In this document: positions 1 to 12,652 of the stretch, piece after piece | Numbering within the stretch: the first letter of the stretch is position 1 | Layout: each line of letters begins with the position of its first letter | Source: Phallusia fumigata | Taxonomy: Eukaryota > Chordata > Ascidiacea > Phlebobranchia > Ascidiidae | Assembly (NCBI GenBank): GCA_008931825.1 | Contig: QXVZ01008373.1 | Coordinates: forward strand, 248,763-312,762 | Reading direction: 5' to 3' | DNA: 64,000 nucleotides | The notes under the pieces: model-generated | What the model saw: only the letters and a program-made list of their open reading frames with translations | Told to the model about the DNA's origin: nothing | Databases searched by the model: none | Program-made: the position numbers and the translations under genes

Positions 1-596
1 TTTTTTTAGTGGCAGCTGTCGGCCACCATAAACGTGTCTTTCCGCCTACGTTCTACACAATCTTTCAAACTGCGCTGTAACTAACAAGTCTAACAACAAA
101 AAATGCAACAATTAAAGGATTTGTGATTATTTAGTTTCGTAACAAGAAAACTGTTGTACAGGGTATTTTGTGATCCTGCTGTTTACAGCAAGTTAAAGTA
201 TTTGTAATTGCCAATGCGATATTCGTTTTTAAAACGGGGACTTAAAGTTCAGATGGTAGATGTCTTGCTGTCACAGACAAGGCAATTATTATTTTATTTA
301 TGGCGTCAACTAGCTTTTATCAAAGCAATATCGTCCACTCCCGGCAAAAGATCGGTAGCTAATTTGTAAGCTGGCAACGACGGCCGGGACAACCATTAAA
401 CCCATAGAACAAACATCCTGTTGCAGCACCACTGTTGTGATTAGCAGCAAAATCATGTGATTATGTTAAAGGTGTTGTGTATGGGTTTGCTTGACGTCAC
501 AAATGATTCGATTGCTTCTGCCTAATTTATTCGGCAAAAACTGCCGAATATTCGGTTTCAGTCCGAACCTGATTTAGCCGATTCGGTGCATCACTA
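1..596 (-). mobile_element. hAT-like non-autonomous DNA transposon, cut by the window start
   Basis: The segment ends at 596 with a terminal motif reading ACCGAATC...TAGTGATGCACCGAAT on the minus strand. It is a diverged reverse-orientation copy of the complete element at 10683-11276. Both share repeated GCCGAATAAATTCGG-type palindromic words, the block around GGCAACGACGGCC (about 370) and the TTTGTGAC/GTCACAAA block. The other end lies before the window. The flank at 597-604 (GTAGAAAC) resembles the target duplication of the second copy (ATAAAAAC). No transposase frame is visible, so it is a MITE-like passenger element. Confidence 0.7.
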
Positions 597-1633
597 GTAG
601 AAACAGGGCCCGCAAGGTCTTTTTGTGCAGCCCGTGAAACATTTCAAGTGGTTTGATTTACTAGGGGTCGATTTAAGTTTCCCTTTGGCGAGGCAACATG
701 ACACATTGATGCCAAAGTACAGATAACAAGTAATGGATGCAAGTTTTTGATGAAGAATGCTGTAATAGCCTTTTCTAAAAAAAACAGCTATTGGTCTTTA
801 CATTTTACAAGCAGGACCTGTTTTGCAAGGCTAAAATTACACCTAATTTTAAAAATGGCGATCCAAGCTTTAAAATTTGATGGTTACGTTTAAAGAACAA
901 ATAATTACGTTTGAAAAAAAATATTAAACTAGGTTACATACTTTTCAGCTTTTGCCGAGCGTGCAATAAAACTTACCAGCCATAAAGGTGAAAAACATGA
1001 TTTTCACAGGAATGAAGGCGGCGTTGACTGTCCATATGCGTTTGCAATTGTTTTTGGTCGATGGCATATCTGTCTGAGACCCTGTGCTTATCGCTGACAT
1101 GCCGACCGAGCGTTGCACAATACAATATCTTATTACAGACGGTATTATAAAATGTTTTTAATCTAACTGAATCTTACCTGCTACACAAAACACAAACATG
1201 ACTTGCTGACTGCTGCGAATCCTACAATCAGGCCATACATGTTTTATAACCACCACTACGCAAAGAGCACAGTGTAAACACCATATCGGTGGCTTGACAT
1301 TAAAAAAATCACTTAAGTTGTTGATCGCCACTGCGCGAATTGTTTGCAGTTAAGCGTGCCTAAGCTGTGTTTTAGCTGTCTAGCACTTATGTTACGCGTG
1401 ATTAATTTAGCCGGCAGCATCGTAAACAAAAGAGAAAAAGACAGTTACATTAATAACAGATCGAATACGTGATTTCTCTCAAGCGTGGCGAAACATTCAG
1501 TCACGTGAATGGGTGACCCGCGTGTAAGATTTTTACATGTAAACAAAATTTGTGTCAGCGTGCCGAAATATCCGTAAAATTAAAAGTCTGATTCGAACTG
1601 TCGTTGTATTGAGGTGGTTATTGCTAAAAAACA
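597..1633. other. Spacer upstream of TEX10, probable promoter region
   Basis: About 1 kb of AT-rich sequence between the hAT-like copy and the TEX10 start codon. I see no coding exon and no TATA box at a useful distance. The promoter and 5' UTR of TEX10 should lie in the last few hundred bases. No acceptor-like site directly precedes the ATG, so the start is probably in the first exon. Confidence 0.4.
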
Positions 1634-4600
1634 ATGGGCAAAACGAGCAAAAAAACCAAGGCGAAGAAAAAGGACTTCAACAAAGTTAAGTTGAAAGTTG
1701 GAAAACGAAAACCAAAAGCGGACAATGTTACGAATGTCACTTTTAAATCACAATCAATTTATATACCAGAACAGCTCAAACAATCAGAAGTAAGTATTGT
1801 AATGTCACTTTGCAATGTTTGTTTAAAGATACCTAAAAATCTGACTCAATTTTATTTGTGCAAAAAATGCATTAAACTTGTTTTGTGACTCCTGTTACCC
1901 CATGTTTTGTGACTCCTGTTAGTTTATCAAATTGGTATGTTTGGTATTTTAATTTGTACAGTTGTTATACTATAACTGTGAATTGATTGTAAGAGGTGTT
2001 TTGGTGTCGAATTTTTGGTTTAATTTACAAATAGCCTGTTACTTAACATTACCTAGTCCAAATACACACCATAAATTCCTGTGCACAACTGTTGGTTTAA
2101 AGAAGGCATGTAAATGTTGACTATGGCATGCCTATACTTATATTTCTATTTGCTGGGCCTTCAAAAGTTGTGGTGCTAAATCGGAACAAGCACTTTGGAC
2201 ATTTGTATGCAGCAAGGCGTAAAGCAACCAAATCCCACCTAAGGAAGAATTTATACCCACAACAAAGGATGTCTTTTTGGTCTTTTAAACAAGCTGCATT
2301 CTTAACAGTTTTAGGGGTCCAATCGGCAGAAAAAATTTCTGTTTACATTTTAATTGCTTGACAGGCCAAACACCTTACTTCTGTTGGTTGAAGCCTGTAC
2401 TAGAAAAACCCTTAATTGTACTGTGATTAGGCAACTGACTAACTGAGTGGTTAAAATTATAATTATCCATAACTGTGATTGTTTATGTTCAGGCAAACCG
2501 TTTTTGATGTTTAGCAGTGTATGTAAGTTTAACAAGAGAAAACAGTGATGAAATAAACCATGTGCACTATAACTTCTTTTTAGCTGAGTGGTTTACTATC
2601 CTTTTCATCCTCTTGAATGTCTTGTTTCTGCATATGATCATTTTTTGTCTTTCAGAAACCTGTAACAGTGAAAGTCACATGACAAGTAATATTTTTTTTG
2701 CAGGGTGAAATCCTTACGCATCGGAGAAAGAATTTGTCAGATTTGTTGACTGAAATAAATCATCCAAGCCCGACAGTTCGACTGCAAGCCTTAGGTGGAA
2801 TGAAAGAAATACTTAACATTGGTGCTAAAATTGTTGAACATGCAAAGATATTTGAGAGGGTTTTAAAAATTTTGCTGGATGAAGAAACAACTGTTCGGTT
2901 TGTACAGTGTTGTTTTGGTTGAAATCATGTACCTCTTAATATTGGGTTTTGACTGTTGTGCACAGGGTGAATCTACTTGTGAGTGCACCACTGCTGCACA
3001 CACAGAAAATATTCTGCACACAATATTAACAAACTAGAGTAAAATATTTGCCCCAAAAAATTGCAATTCACGAATAATCAACGATGCCTTTTTTGCAGCA
3101 AACAATGTTTAGTAGTGCTTGGTCTTCTGTTTTCATCAATGACCGAGTCACAAATGAGACCTCACTTCAGTTTTGTCCTGTGCAACATTTTCTGTGCCAT
3201 CACTCATATAAATAAACACATACAGAAAGATTCACTTCAGGTAGGTGCAACCCCATAATACTTTTATTCATGATTAGTGTGACCAAAGTATCTGTTTGCT
3301 GAATGTGTAAGCTTTTTCAACCTAAAAACAATCATTTTATGTACTGCAAGTGGAGTCTATATTCAGTTCTTGCCTCCAGACAAAATAAATGTAGCTTACT
3401 GTTTGGGCTGTATGGGATAAGATTAGAAAACTTGGAGATAATACAGATGCTAAGTCAAATACCAAGAGATTCTAAAGTAGAGGTTCGTAACGGGACTACA
3501 AGATCTGTTTTTGTAGGGGGTACAGGAATAGTGAATCATTAAGCCCAATTATTAAGAAACAACATTTCATCTGTAATATTCAAACAAATTTTTTGTTTGG
3601 TATTTAAACATGAGAACAATAATGACTCCTGAAATTACATAAGGGGGTACAACAACTAGTTGGTGATTTTAAAGGCACACCAATTAGAAAAAGGTTAAGC
3701 ACCACTGTTGTAAAGCATTTAGAAACTTTCCCGACCTTAACCAAACATTTAAATAAACAAGTTGTTTTAAACATCAAGAATTTTGGTGCACCTGTGAAAC
3801 CAATTATATACAGTTTTTTGTTCAGTCTGCAACTAAATGTATCTGTAATTATTATGGGTCCCCTTCCTGAAAGGGGACACATATTGATTTCACTCTGTTT
3901 GTTTTTTTTTTTTTCTTTTTTTTTCTTTTTTTTTCTTTTTTTTTCTTTTTTTTTTTTTTTTTTTCTTTTTTTTTTCTTTTTTCTGCCCTGCAGCTTGTCC
4001 ATGCACTTTTGGCATGAAATGTTTGATGGATTTGGATGAAACTTTCACAGCTGGTAGATATGGTCATGGAGATGTGCCATTCATTTCGATTGACTTCTTA
4101 GCCCCAAGGGTTACCCCGCTAGCCCCCAAAAGGGTGAAATATTACCTTGCACTATGTTTATGCACTTTGGCATCAAATGTTTGGCGGATTTGGATGAAAC
4201 TTTTGCTGTTGGTAGATATGGTCATGGAGTTGTGTCATTAGTGTTGTTTGACCCCATATCCCAACGGTTACCCCACTAGCCCCCCAAAATGGGGCAAATA
4301 GTTAAACGATCTCCGAATTGGATGAAATTTGGACAGTTTGTTTAACATGTTATTGTCATGCAATAATTAATGTTTTTACCCTATAGCCCCAGTAGTTACC
4401 CCACTAGCCCCCTAAAATGGGTCAAATTGTTAAACAATGTCCGAATTGGATGAAATTTGGACAGTTTGTATAACATGTCATTGTGGTGCAATATTTAACG
4501 TTCTTTACCTTACAGCCCCAGCATTTACCCCACTAGCCCCCTAAAATGGGGCAAATACTTAAACAATCTCCGAATTAGATGAAATTCGGACAGTTTGCAT

Positions 4601-7600
4601 AACATGTCATTGTGGTGCGATTATTAGGGTTTTTTACTCTACAGCCCCAGTACTTACCCCACTAGCCCCCTAATATGGGGCAAATACTTAAACGATCTCT
4701 GAATTAGATGAAATTCGGACAGTTTGCATAACATGTCATTGTGGTGCGATTATTAGGGTTTTTTACTCTACAGCCCCAGTACTTACCCCACTAGCCCCCT
4801 AATATGGGGCAAATACCTAAACGATCTCTGAATTAGATGAAATTCGGACAGTTTGCATAACATGTCATTGTGGTGCGATTATTAGGGTTTTTTACTCTAC
4901 AGCCCCAGTACTTACCCCACTAGCCCCCTAATATGGGGCAAATACCTAAACGATCTCTGAATTAGATGAAATTCGGACAGTTTGCATAACATGTCATTGT
5001 GGTGCGATTATTAGGGTTTTTTACTCTACAGCCCCAGTACTTACCCCACTAGCCCCCTAATATGGGGCAAATACCTAAACGATCTCTGAATTAGATGAAA
5101 TTCGGACAGTTTGCATAACATGTCATTGTGGTGCGATTATTAGGGTTTTTTACTCTACAGCCCCAGTACTTACCCCACTAGCCCCCTAATATGGGGCAAA
5201 TACCTAAACGATCTCTGAATTAGATGAAATTCGGACAGTTTGCATAACATGTCATTGTGGTGCGATTATTAGGGTTTTTTACTCTACAGCCCCAGTACTT
5301 ACCCCACTAGCCCCCTAATATGGGGCAAATACCTAAACGATCTCTGAATTAGATGAAATTCGGACAGTTTGCATAACATGTCATTGTGGTGCGATTATTA
5401 GGGTTTTTTACTCTACAGCCCCAGTACTTACCCCACTAGCCCCCTAATATGGGGCAAATACCTAAACGATCTCTGAATTAGATGAAATTCGGACAGTTTG
5501 CATAACATGTCATTGTGGTGCGATTATTAGGGTTTTTTACTCTACAGCCCCAGTACTTACCCCACTAGCCCCCTAATATGGGGCAAATACCTAAACGATC
5601 TCTGAATTAGATGAAATTCGGACAGTTTGCATAACATGTCATTGTGGTGCGATTATTAGGGTTTTTTACTCTACAGCCCCAGTACTTACCCCACTAGCCC
5701 CCTAATATGGGGCAAATACCTAAACGATCTCTGAATTAGATGAAATTCGGACAGTTTGCATAACATGTCATTGTGGTGCGATTATTAGGGTTTTTTACTC
5801 TACAGCCCCAGTACTTACCCCACTAGCCCCCTAATATGGGGCAAATACCTAAACGATCTCTGAATTAGATGAAATTCGGACAGTTTGCATAACATGTCAT
5901 TGTGGTGCGATTATTAGGGTTTTTTACTCTACAGCCCCAGCATTTACCCCACTAGCCCCCTAAAATGGGGCAAATACTTAAACAATCTCCGAATTAGATG
6001 AAATTCGGACAGTTTGCATAACATGTCATTGTGGTGCGATTATTAGGGTTTTTTACTCTACAGCCCCAGTACTTACCCCACTAGCCCCCTAATATGGGGC
6101 AAATACCTAAACGATCTCTGAATTAGATGAAATTTCGGCAGTTTGTATAACATGTCATTGTGGTGCAATAATTAATTTTTTTTACCCTATAGCCCAGCAG
6201 TTACCCCACTAGCCCCCTAAAATGTGTAATATTATTAAACAATGTCCAAACTTGATGTAACTTGGACAGTTTGTAGAACATGTCTTTGTGGTGCACTGAT
6301 TGCTTTGTTTATGTCTATAGCCTTGACATGTTTTCTGAAAAACGCAATATGTAGAACTTTGCATGTGTGGGGACCCATGCGTTTCTGCCAGCAGAAACAA
6401 TAATGTCATAGATAGCCAGGTAACTATAAGACCCAATGTAATATAATGTGTGGAATATATCCTCTTTTAATATCGGGTAATAGTGTATGTAGAATGTCTA
6501 TATATGCTAAGCCACCCTTCTAGTTTTTTTCCTAAATTATTGTTTTGTTAAAGATGGTTGATTTATGCTTGGACCATTTTCCTGCACTAATTAGCTCGGA
6601 GGATTGCTGTCGAATTATTGAAAACTTTATTGAGATGATTTCCATAAAGCAAGGTGAAACAGGCAGGCGAAGTCTTGCAATGAACATTTCAAGTAAAGAA
6701 ACTGCAACTATGTGGAGAGTTAGGGTGCTAGCCAGACTTCAAAAGCTTCTAGATATTGCCCTACAGCCCAAACTGTCTGCAGATTCAGTTGAAAATGTTA
6801 CACCTTGTGAAAAGTGGAATGCTGTTGATGTGGGAAGGTTTATGATAAGAGAAACATGTTCTGGATTGTTGCTACGGTAAGAAATATGTTTACCAGTCAT
6901 GTCTGGTTTTTAGGAAAGTAATTGGGTGTGTGGGGAGAATGGTGTATTTACATGTTAATTTATTTTACTGCAACACACAAAAGTTTATTCACATATCCAC
7001 AGGGACCTTGATGTATCAGTGACCTCTACTCCAACATCCCCACCTATCCAAGATTTGGCAAAGTCAGTGATTCCATTACTTGTTCAGTGTTGGATGGAAG
7101 TTTGGGTTGAAGGGACAATGCAGAACAACAATGGTGACGTACAACTTAAATCCATGATGTCTTGTGTTGTCACAATTCTGCATCAAATCTGTGTCTCATC
7201 AGTTGGTTCAGATGCTGAAAACAACAAAATGGTACTAATGTCCTGCATAGCCATCGTTATATTTCTTGTAAAGCACATGTAATGTTTTTTTTAGAAATTG
7301 TGGATTTATCGATCATACATGCCTGTATTTCAAAAGCATTTTTTTGATAACTTTCCATTTGAGGAATTGGCAGTAGACAACAGAAAGGCTAAAAGAGTCA
7401 GGAGAAATGTGCCTGGGGTATGTTACTGTTTTCAGTAAAGTTTTGAAGTTCTACATAGTATGATTGAGTTGGCTTGTATCAAAAACCGGTGATAGACATC
7501 AGTATTGCCTCTGCAAATGTAATTGCTTTGGCCCCTAGTGATACTAGCTAAAAGTTGTTTGCTTGCACAAAACTACAACATTCTGTGTCTGGTGAGGCAC

Positions 7601-10600
7601 CAACTAAAAAATGCCGACTATTTGCAGACTAATTGGGCAGTAAATTTGCATGAATATTATTGGTTCCAGTTACCTGATATGAACAGCAAGTTTGGATTCA
7701 AATCATTAGGATTCATTTTTCTTTGATAATATTTTTAAAAAGTTACATGCAATTTATTTATTATTATACTTCTTCAGAATGATGAAATGTTGTCAATCAA
7801 CTTAACCATATGCACTCTGGCATCAGCTCTAATTACCAACAGTTACAAACATGAGACCAGCAGTTCTGATGAGGCCATATTACAGAAAACAACAAATTTT
7901 GTTTCCAAAACGCTAACTCATGCTGCTAGCGTGCCGACATCACTCAAACCAGCATTGCTCGATAAAATTCTTGCATTCATTAAAGAGTTGCTTTCAAGTA
8001 ATAAAAAAGGTGTGCAGAAAATGTTTGGCTTATATGCAGAAAATAAAAAATAACATGTAATTTTGTGCATAAGTCATCAGAAAGTCAGGTACGTGATTAA
8101 GATTTTTTTTCAGAACATTTTCGAGATGCTGTTCAATCCCTTTCAGCGTTGTACAAATCTCTTCAACCAAGAAGTTTGATCAAAGCAAAACTTACGACAT
8201 TTTTCTTGCAAACTTTTCAACAAGGCTCTAAAATACAAATGCAAGGGTAAGGTTACAAATTTAATCTGCAACGTGAAATAAAAAATTGGCTAATGACATT
8301 ATTCATGCCAACATCTTAAAATGCGCTAACAAATCCAGTTAATCTTAATATCTGATTTTACTGGTTGTTGTCATTGGGCTTGATAAAATACAGCTTTAAA
8401 CATAAGATTATCCATGTGCTTGTCACTCCGACACGTACCTTAACTTGTATCATTTGGCAGCCAAATTACCCTCAGAGATTTGAAATCCTTTTCTTAGTCT
8501 ATACCTGCTATAAAAATGTGGCAAGGATGAAAAAATTCCCTTTTACACCACAATATAAATAGAAATTTTTTTACAGATCAAGTCTAGATGAAATCCTTGC
8601 TAATTTACCCCATCAACTAGTTATAACATTAAAAGAGGTTGTCAAGCACAGAAAAACCCTATGTCAAATTACAGGTGAATACCTATGTTTTAGCTTTTAT
8701 AATCACTTCACCAAAAACTAGTTTGGTAAATCTAGAAATGATCTAAACCAGTGTTGTTCCCGCCAAACATGTAGGTTTTAAACCTGATGGTAGTACCCAA
8801 TTTTTTTGTCTGTACTTTACTAGTAGTTTAAGTCATGGGTGCATGTTTGTTTTGACCTTTGTGTATTGATTGCTTTGTTTAACCACACAACTATAGGTGG
8901 CCCATTTAAAGCCACCTTTTAGTTGACCACTGGTCTAATATCTCCTGTGTTGTCACAAAAAATTAGTGATATGTTTGACAGTAAACGTTTAACAGTATTG
9001 CTTAAGTGAAAAATAATGGTGTTAAAAACAATGGCGTTTTACAGAAAAGCATATAACCCTTGACAAAAACACATAAATGAACAACTATAAAACAATGAAG
9101 GGTAGATGTGAAACAAGCTGTTTATCAACAAATTCAAAAGCAAAGTCCAAAAGCATGTTGAAAAATAGAAACTACCACAAAACAAAAAGTTCATTAATCA
9201 TGAAATTAAAAAATTCCTATTTGCATTTAGATTCTTCCACATTTTATGTTATGTCAGCAGTTTTGAAATTTAGTCAAATCGCACTATCTCATGGAAGTAA
9301 TATTTTTCTCAAAAATATGCATTCGACTACTTTGATGCCACTGGAAATTTTGCATGTAAATTCCCATGTAATGTTTTGTGAGGAACTTATGTGCAGTACA
9401 TGTTGCGAATATCAGGTAGATGTTTTTATGGGTAAATATTTTTACATATTTACTGTTTACTTTTGTGCAAAGTATGGTTCCAGATTTTTTACAAACTTTA
9501 CTTTCAAATTGAAATTAATGGTTAAAAAAATGCATTTTTTGTGTAGTTTTTGCTAACTGCTTAAACATAATGTGTATACTAGCAAGCATTTGCAAAAACC
9601 ATATATCGAACTTCCCACAAAAAGGTGTGGACCATTCTAAATCTTTCCATACCTACTATTTCTTTGATTTTTTGATGATTACATATTTTTCTTACAGACC
9701 CAATTAGTTGAATGCTCTGTCCCATACATCGAAACATTGTCTGACATTAACCTAAATCTCATCCGAAATGTTTGTATCAATTCAAAGTTTCGCATTCAAA
9801 ATGTTTGTTACATCATTGATCTCTTAATGATGAGGTTTAGTTCAGAACTTGGCAAAAGCAAACCGATCAACAACAATGAAAAAATTTCCACCATAAACTT
9901 CCTTCATAATTTGTTAATGGGTTAGTTGTTTTTGTTTTATTTCCATCATTATATAGCAGTGTTTCTCAAACTTTTTAACCCAAGGACCACTTTATCTTCG
10001 AACTTTTTTCTGACGACTGCCAAACAGAATTTCGTTCTGACACGCTTTCAAAACAGGCTATTTTATAAACACTTGCCTAGTTTAAGTCATCTTTTCATGG
10101 ACCCACTGTAAGGTGATGGTGGACCACACTTTGAGAATCACTGTTATATAGGCTTGAGTAAAGTTTGGCTCTGGTGAATCTGCTTTGACTCGCCTAGCAG
10201 CTGTTAAAGTGTCAGTGATCAACACAGTTATCAAAAAAATACAACTAAAAATGTGTTTTAAAAGTGACATTTCTGTCACACAAATGTTTTTTTTTTAAAC
10301 TTGTCTGAAACCAATAATATTTAGAGCAATTAAGGGATAATTATTTTACCGGCAACTTCTTTTTTCACCAAAAAAGTTTTCCCTAAACCCGCTATAGGTT
10401 TTTTTCTTGATAAATACATGCACGCTGCTATTTTTTCCCCATACATTTATACTTGCAAAATAATTTTGGTTTGTTCTTACCATAGTTCATGTTTGTGGTG
10501 TCATAGTTTTTAATGAGATAATTTTCAGATGAATCGACTGATAATTCAGTGAATTGTCAACATCATGAAACAATTTGCAAACATGTTTGTCAATATTTCA

Positions 10601-11921
10601 AACAACTTTGCAATGAAAGTTGTAAATTGAGAAACATTCTTAGCTCAATGCTTCAGCAAAAATTAAAGGTAAATATAAAAACTAGTGATAAACCGAATCG
10701 CGTAAATTCCAAATATTCGGCGGTTTTTGCCGAATAAATTCGGCCGAATCAACCGAATCATTTGTGACTTCACGCGAACCCGTACGTTACGCTTTTGACA
10801 CCCCCCCATGAGTTTTGCGGCCATGCAAAACAGTCGTCAGGATAGTTGTGTAATTGTGTTGCAGTATCATCCTAGTTCTGTGGGTTTTTAATGTTGCCTC
10901 GGCCGTCGTTGCCAGCTTCCAAATGAATTACTAATCTTTTACCGAGGGTGGACAAAACGATAATGCTTTAATAAAAACTAGTACAAAACGCAATAATTGA
11001 AAGATTGTGTAATTGAAAGATAACACACATATAACGTGTCTTTATCGCCTAATTACGTGTCCATAATCTGACATTGTAAAATACAAACATCGTTTTGGGT
11101 AAAGACAAATATCACTAAGACCCGAACACTTGGTGCGTTAGAACGTTATTTTCTGTGTGCGTAAAAGTTCGGTTTTGACCGAATCGTAACAAATTATTCG
11201 GATGAAACCGAATCTTCGTCAAAATCGCTGATTCGGCCGAATAAATTCGGCAAACCGAAGCTTCGGTACATCACTAATAAAAACTGAATTGAAGTATGTT
11301 TTACACGAAACATGTTCAAGGTTAAAGTATAATCTCCATGGTTGGTGCTGAGAAAATCAATAAAACTAAGATTATGGAAACCAGCAATACCCAAAATGTA
11401 ACAATTTATGAAATTTCTTTTTTCAATTTTTTACAACAAATATTGATTGGTTGTTGTGCATGATTATAATTTCTGTACTGGACCCAGATGAGGCAATTTA
11501 TAACTTATTAGAGGATTAAGCCTTGTTAGTTAAGTTGTTTATTATGTATTGTAGGTGTCTGATTGTGCAATTTGTATTCTTACAAATTAAATACTTAGAT
11601 TGTGTCCACAAGGGTCAATGTTTTAATTCAAGCATAAGGTAAAATCTAGCTTAACTGACCATAATCAAGCACTGAACTTGGGCACCTTACATATTTAGTG
11701 AATAACCTTGATTTTTCTTTGTTATTGGACAGAATATCATGACAATATCTGACAAAACCTGGATTGGAATTCTCCACCTCGCAAGCATTTTGCACACTGA
11801 AGATAATTCAGAATTTTTCTCCCTTTTAAGTAACATTCCAAGTAATGTCAATAGCTTCACTGAGTTTGTTGCAAGTGATTTTTTATTTAATCAGTTTAAA
11901 AATGGTTTAATAAAAACATGA
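1634..11921 (+). CDS. TEX10: TEX10 homolog (Ipi1-type ribosome biogenesis factor)
   Basis: Homolog of TEX10/Ipi1, a nucleolar component of the PELP1-TEX10-WDR18 (rixosome) complex needed for 60S subunit maturation and ITS2 processing. Coding exons by splice sites and phase: 1634-1789, 2704-2897, 3099-3240, 6554-6876, 7003-7231, 7295-7417, 7778-8009, 8114-8246, 8577-8674, 9231-9415, 9698-9920, 10529-10668, 11733-11921. All phases join without a stop and give about 788 residues (human TEX10 is about 929). The basic N-terminus with [12 protein letters not shown], then IPEQLK, matches the TEX10 family. It is followed by HEAT-like helices of the Ipi1 domain (exons 2-4). Intron 3 holds a 129-bp tandem array; introns 9, 11 and 12 hold hAT MITEs. 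The exon 10 acceptor was set at 9230/9231 by phase; other exon edges are well supported. Identity is firm; the C-terminal half is less conserved and rests on splice logic. Confidence 0.88.
3848..6530 (+). mobile_element. Unclassified dispersed element, copy A (TEX10 intron 3), with internal tandem array
   Basis: The left end carries a GGGTCCCCTTCC...AAAGGGGACAC hairpin-like motif, then a T/C-rich tract (3900-3985), then ATGCACTTTGGCATGAAATGTTTG-like sequence and a tandem array. The right end has CATGTGTGGGGACCCATGCG, then the small palindrome TTTCTGCCAGCAGAAA, and ends near CCACCCTTCTAG (about 6522). The same left, middle and right modules recur in the same order at 17183, 19156 and 29290, which defines one family. 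It has no coding capacity. The family is unassigned: a CTAG end with a subterminal palindrome is weakly Helitron-like. Confidence 0.6.
4255..6300 (+). repeat. 129-bp tandem repeat array, about 15 regular units
   Basis: The phrase ACAGCCCCAG or a close variant recurs at 4383, 4512, 4641, 4770, 4899, 5028, 5157, 5286, 5415, 5544, 5673, 5802, 5931, 6060 and 6189, an exact 129-base spacing. Units from 4770 to about 5930 look identical. The edge units (4383 and 6189) are diverged. The unit at 5931 carries the same variant bases as the unit at 4512 (CATTTACC, CTAAAATGGGG, AATCTCC). More degenerate units extend back to about 4085. Confidence 0.95.
8749..8932. mobile_element. Probable degenerate hAT MITE in TEX10 intron 9
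   Basis: Starts CAGTGTTGTTC and ends GACCACTG, which gives CAGTG/CACTG inverted termini typical of hAT MITEs. The flanking 8-mers (8741-8748 ATCTAAAC and 8933-8940 GTCTAATA) are only partly alike, so the copy is old or the call is wrong. Confidence 0.4.
9957..10143. mobile_element. hAT-type MITE with exact 8-bp target duplication (TEX10 intron 11)
   Basis: A 187-bp element beginning CAGTGTTTCTCAAACTT and ending TTTGAGAATCACTG. It is flanked on both sides by TTATATAG (9949-9956 and 10144-10151). Inverted termini of the CAGTGNTTCTCAAA type and 8-bp duplications are hallmarks of hAT elements. No coding sequence. Confidence 0.92.
10683..11276 (+). mobile_element. hAT-like non-autonomous element with exact 8-bp target duplication (TEX10 intron 12)
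   Basis: A 594-bp element starting TAGTGATAAACCGAATCG and ending CGGTACATCACTA. It is flanked by ATAAAAAC on both sides (10675-10682 and 11277-11284). The subterminal regions are packed with GCCGAATAAATTCGGC-type palindromes. No transposase frame. The reverse-orientation copy at 1-596 belongs to the same family. The exact duplication argues for a fairly recent insertion. Confidence 0.93.
11909..11914 (+). terminator. Poly(A) signal AATAAA overlapping the last TEX10 codons
   Basis: AATAAA lies inside the codons just before the TGA stop at 11919-11921. I see no other canonical AATAAA in the next few hundred bases. If used, the 3' UTR would be only a few to about 20 bases long. Confidence 0.4.
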
Positions 11922-12022
11922 CCAACCAACTCAAGTTGACTAAATTCAGTCTGTATTTTATTTTGAAATTTTTCCGGGTTTTGACTGTCTACTTTGACAA
12001 ATGTCATTTTGTGCAAGCAATT

Positions 12023-12339
12023 GATTAGATTGGGTACTGTTTATGTGTAGCGTGTTGTTGCTGCTTTTTCAGGGGTAATAACCTATTGAGTTTTAAGTAG
12101 AAAACCACCTGCTTAAACATGTAGTGGTCACCCTCCCTGGTCATCACAACAGGAAGTTGCATCATCAGGCTACTCCAGTATGGATAAAATAACACTCTTG
12201 GATTAGATTAGGTACTGTTTGTGTGTAGCATGTCGTTGCTGAATCTGTTTAAACATGACTGTGTGGTGGTAACCTTCTGGCCATTACAACAGGAAGTTGC
12301 ATCATCAGGCTACTCCAGTATGGATAAAATAACACTTGG
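12023..12339 (+). repeat. Imperfect direct duplication between TEX10 and CYCS
   Basis: The block at 12023-12199 (GATTAGATTGGGTACTG..., GGAAGTTGCATCATCAGG, CCAGTATGGATAAAATAACAC) is repeated at 12201-12339 with a shorter middle. The 3' parts, beginning ACAACAGGAAGTTGCATC, are nearly identical. It lies in the convergent space between two genes and has no coding signal. Confidence 0.85.
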
Positions 12340-12396
12340 CAGTCTGAAATGGTTGTAAAATGTGTAACAGACAAATACAGGAAGTCAACTTCAAAA

Positions 12397-12402
12397 TTTA
12401 TT
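12397..12402 (-). terminator. Candidate poly(A) signal of the cytochrome c gene
   Basis: The forward strand reads TTTATT, i.e. AATAAA on the minus strand, about 250 bases past the CYCS stop. A closer one at 12652-12657 overlaps the stop codon and is less likely to be used. Confidence 0.45.
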
Positions 12403-12652
12403 TGTGGGGTAGCTTTGAACATTCACAAGTTTACAGAGTTAACACAACAAACTAGAACCAAACAAAGAGTAACAAATATTTTTCATGCGACAAAGGGGTA
12501 GAATGCTGCTAAAACGTTTTTTTGCCAAATTTGAACTGATGCGTTAAAGTACCAACAGTTAAATACAAAATAAGTGTTGGGACACTTGTACAGCTGGGTA
12601 AACAGGACATTGGCTAGGGAAAACAAGAATAAATATGATTTAAAAAATTGGT

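Noticed and set aside
3604-4067. Lys- or Phe-rich frames over the poly-T/C tract (both strands)
   Set aside because: They are translations of a simple T/C-rich tract inside a repeat element.
4255-6300. CRISPR array or satellite centromere
   Set aside because: Units are head-to-tail without spacers, in an animal intron, and part of a dispersed element that also occurs with few or degenerate units elsewhere.
3848-6530. Firm Helitron classification of the dispersed element
   Set aside because: Only a CTAG-like end and a subterminal palindrome fit. One copy ends CTGG, the left end is not a clear TC, and insertion sites could not be proven.
9045-9230. Premature in-frame stop in TEX10 exon 10 if the acceptor at 9044/9045 is used
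   Set aside because: All three frames are closed between 9045 and 9077. The acceptor at 9230 (CCTATTTGCATTTAG) has the right phase and avoids the stop, so the gene is intact and the upstream open stretch is intron.
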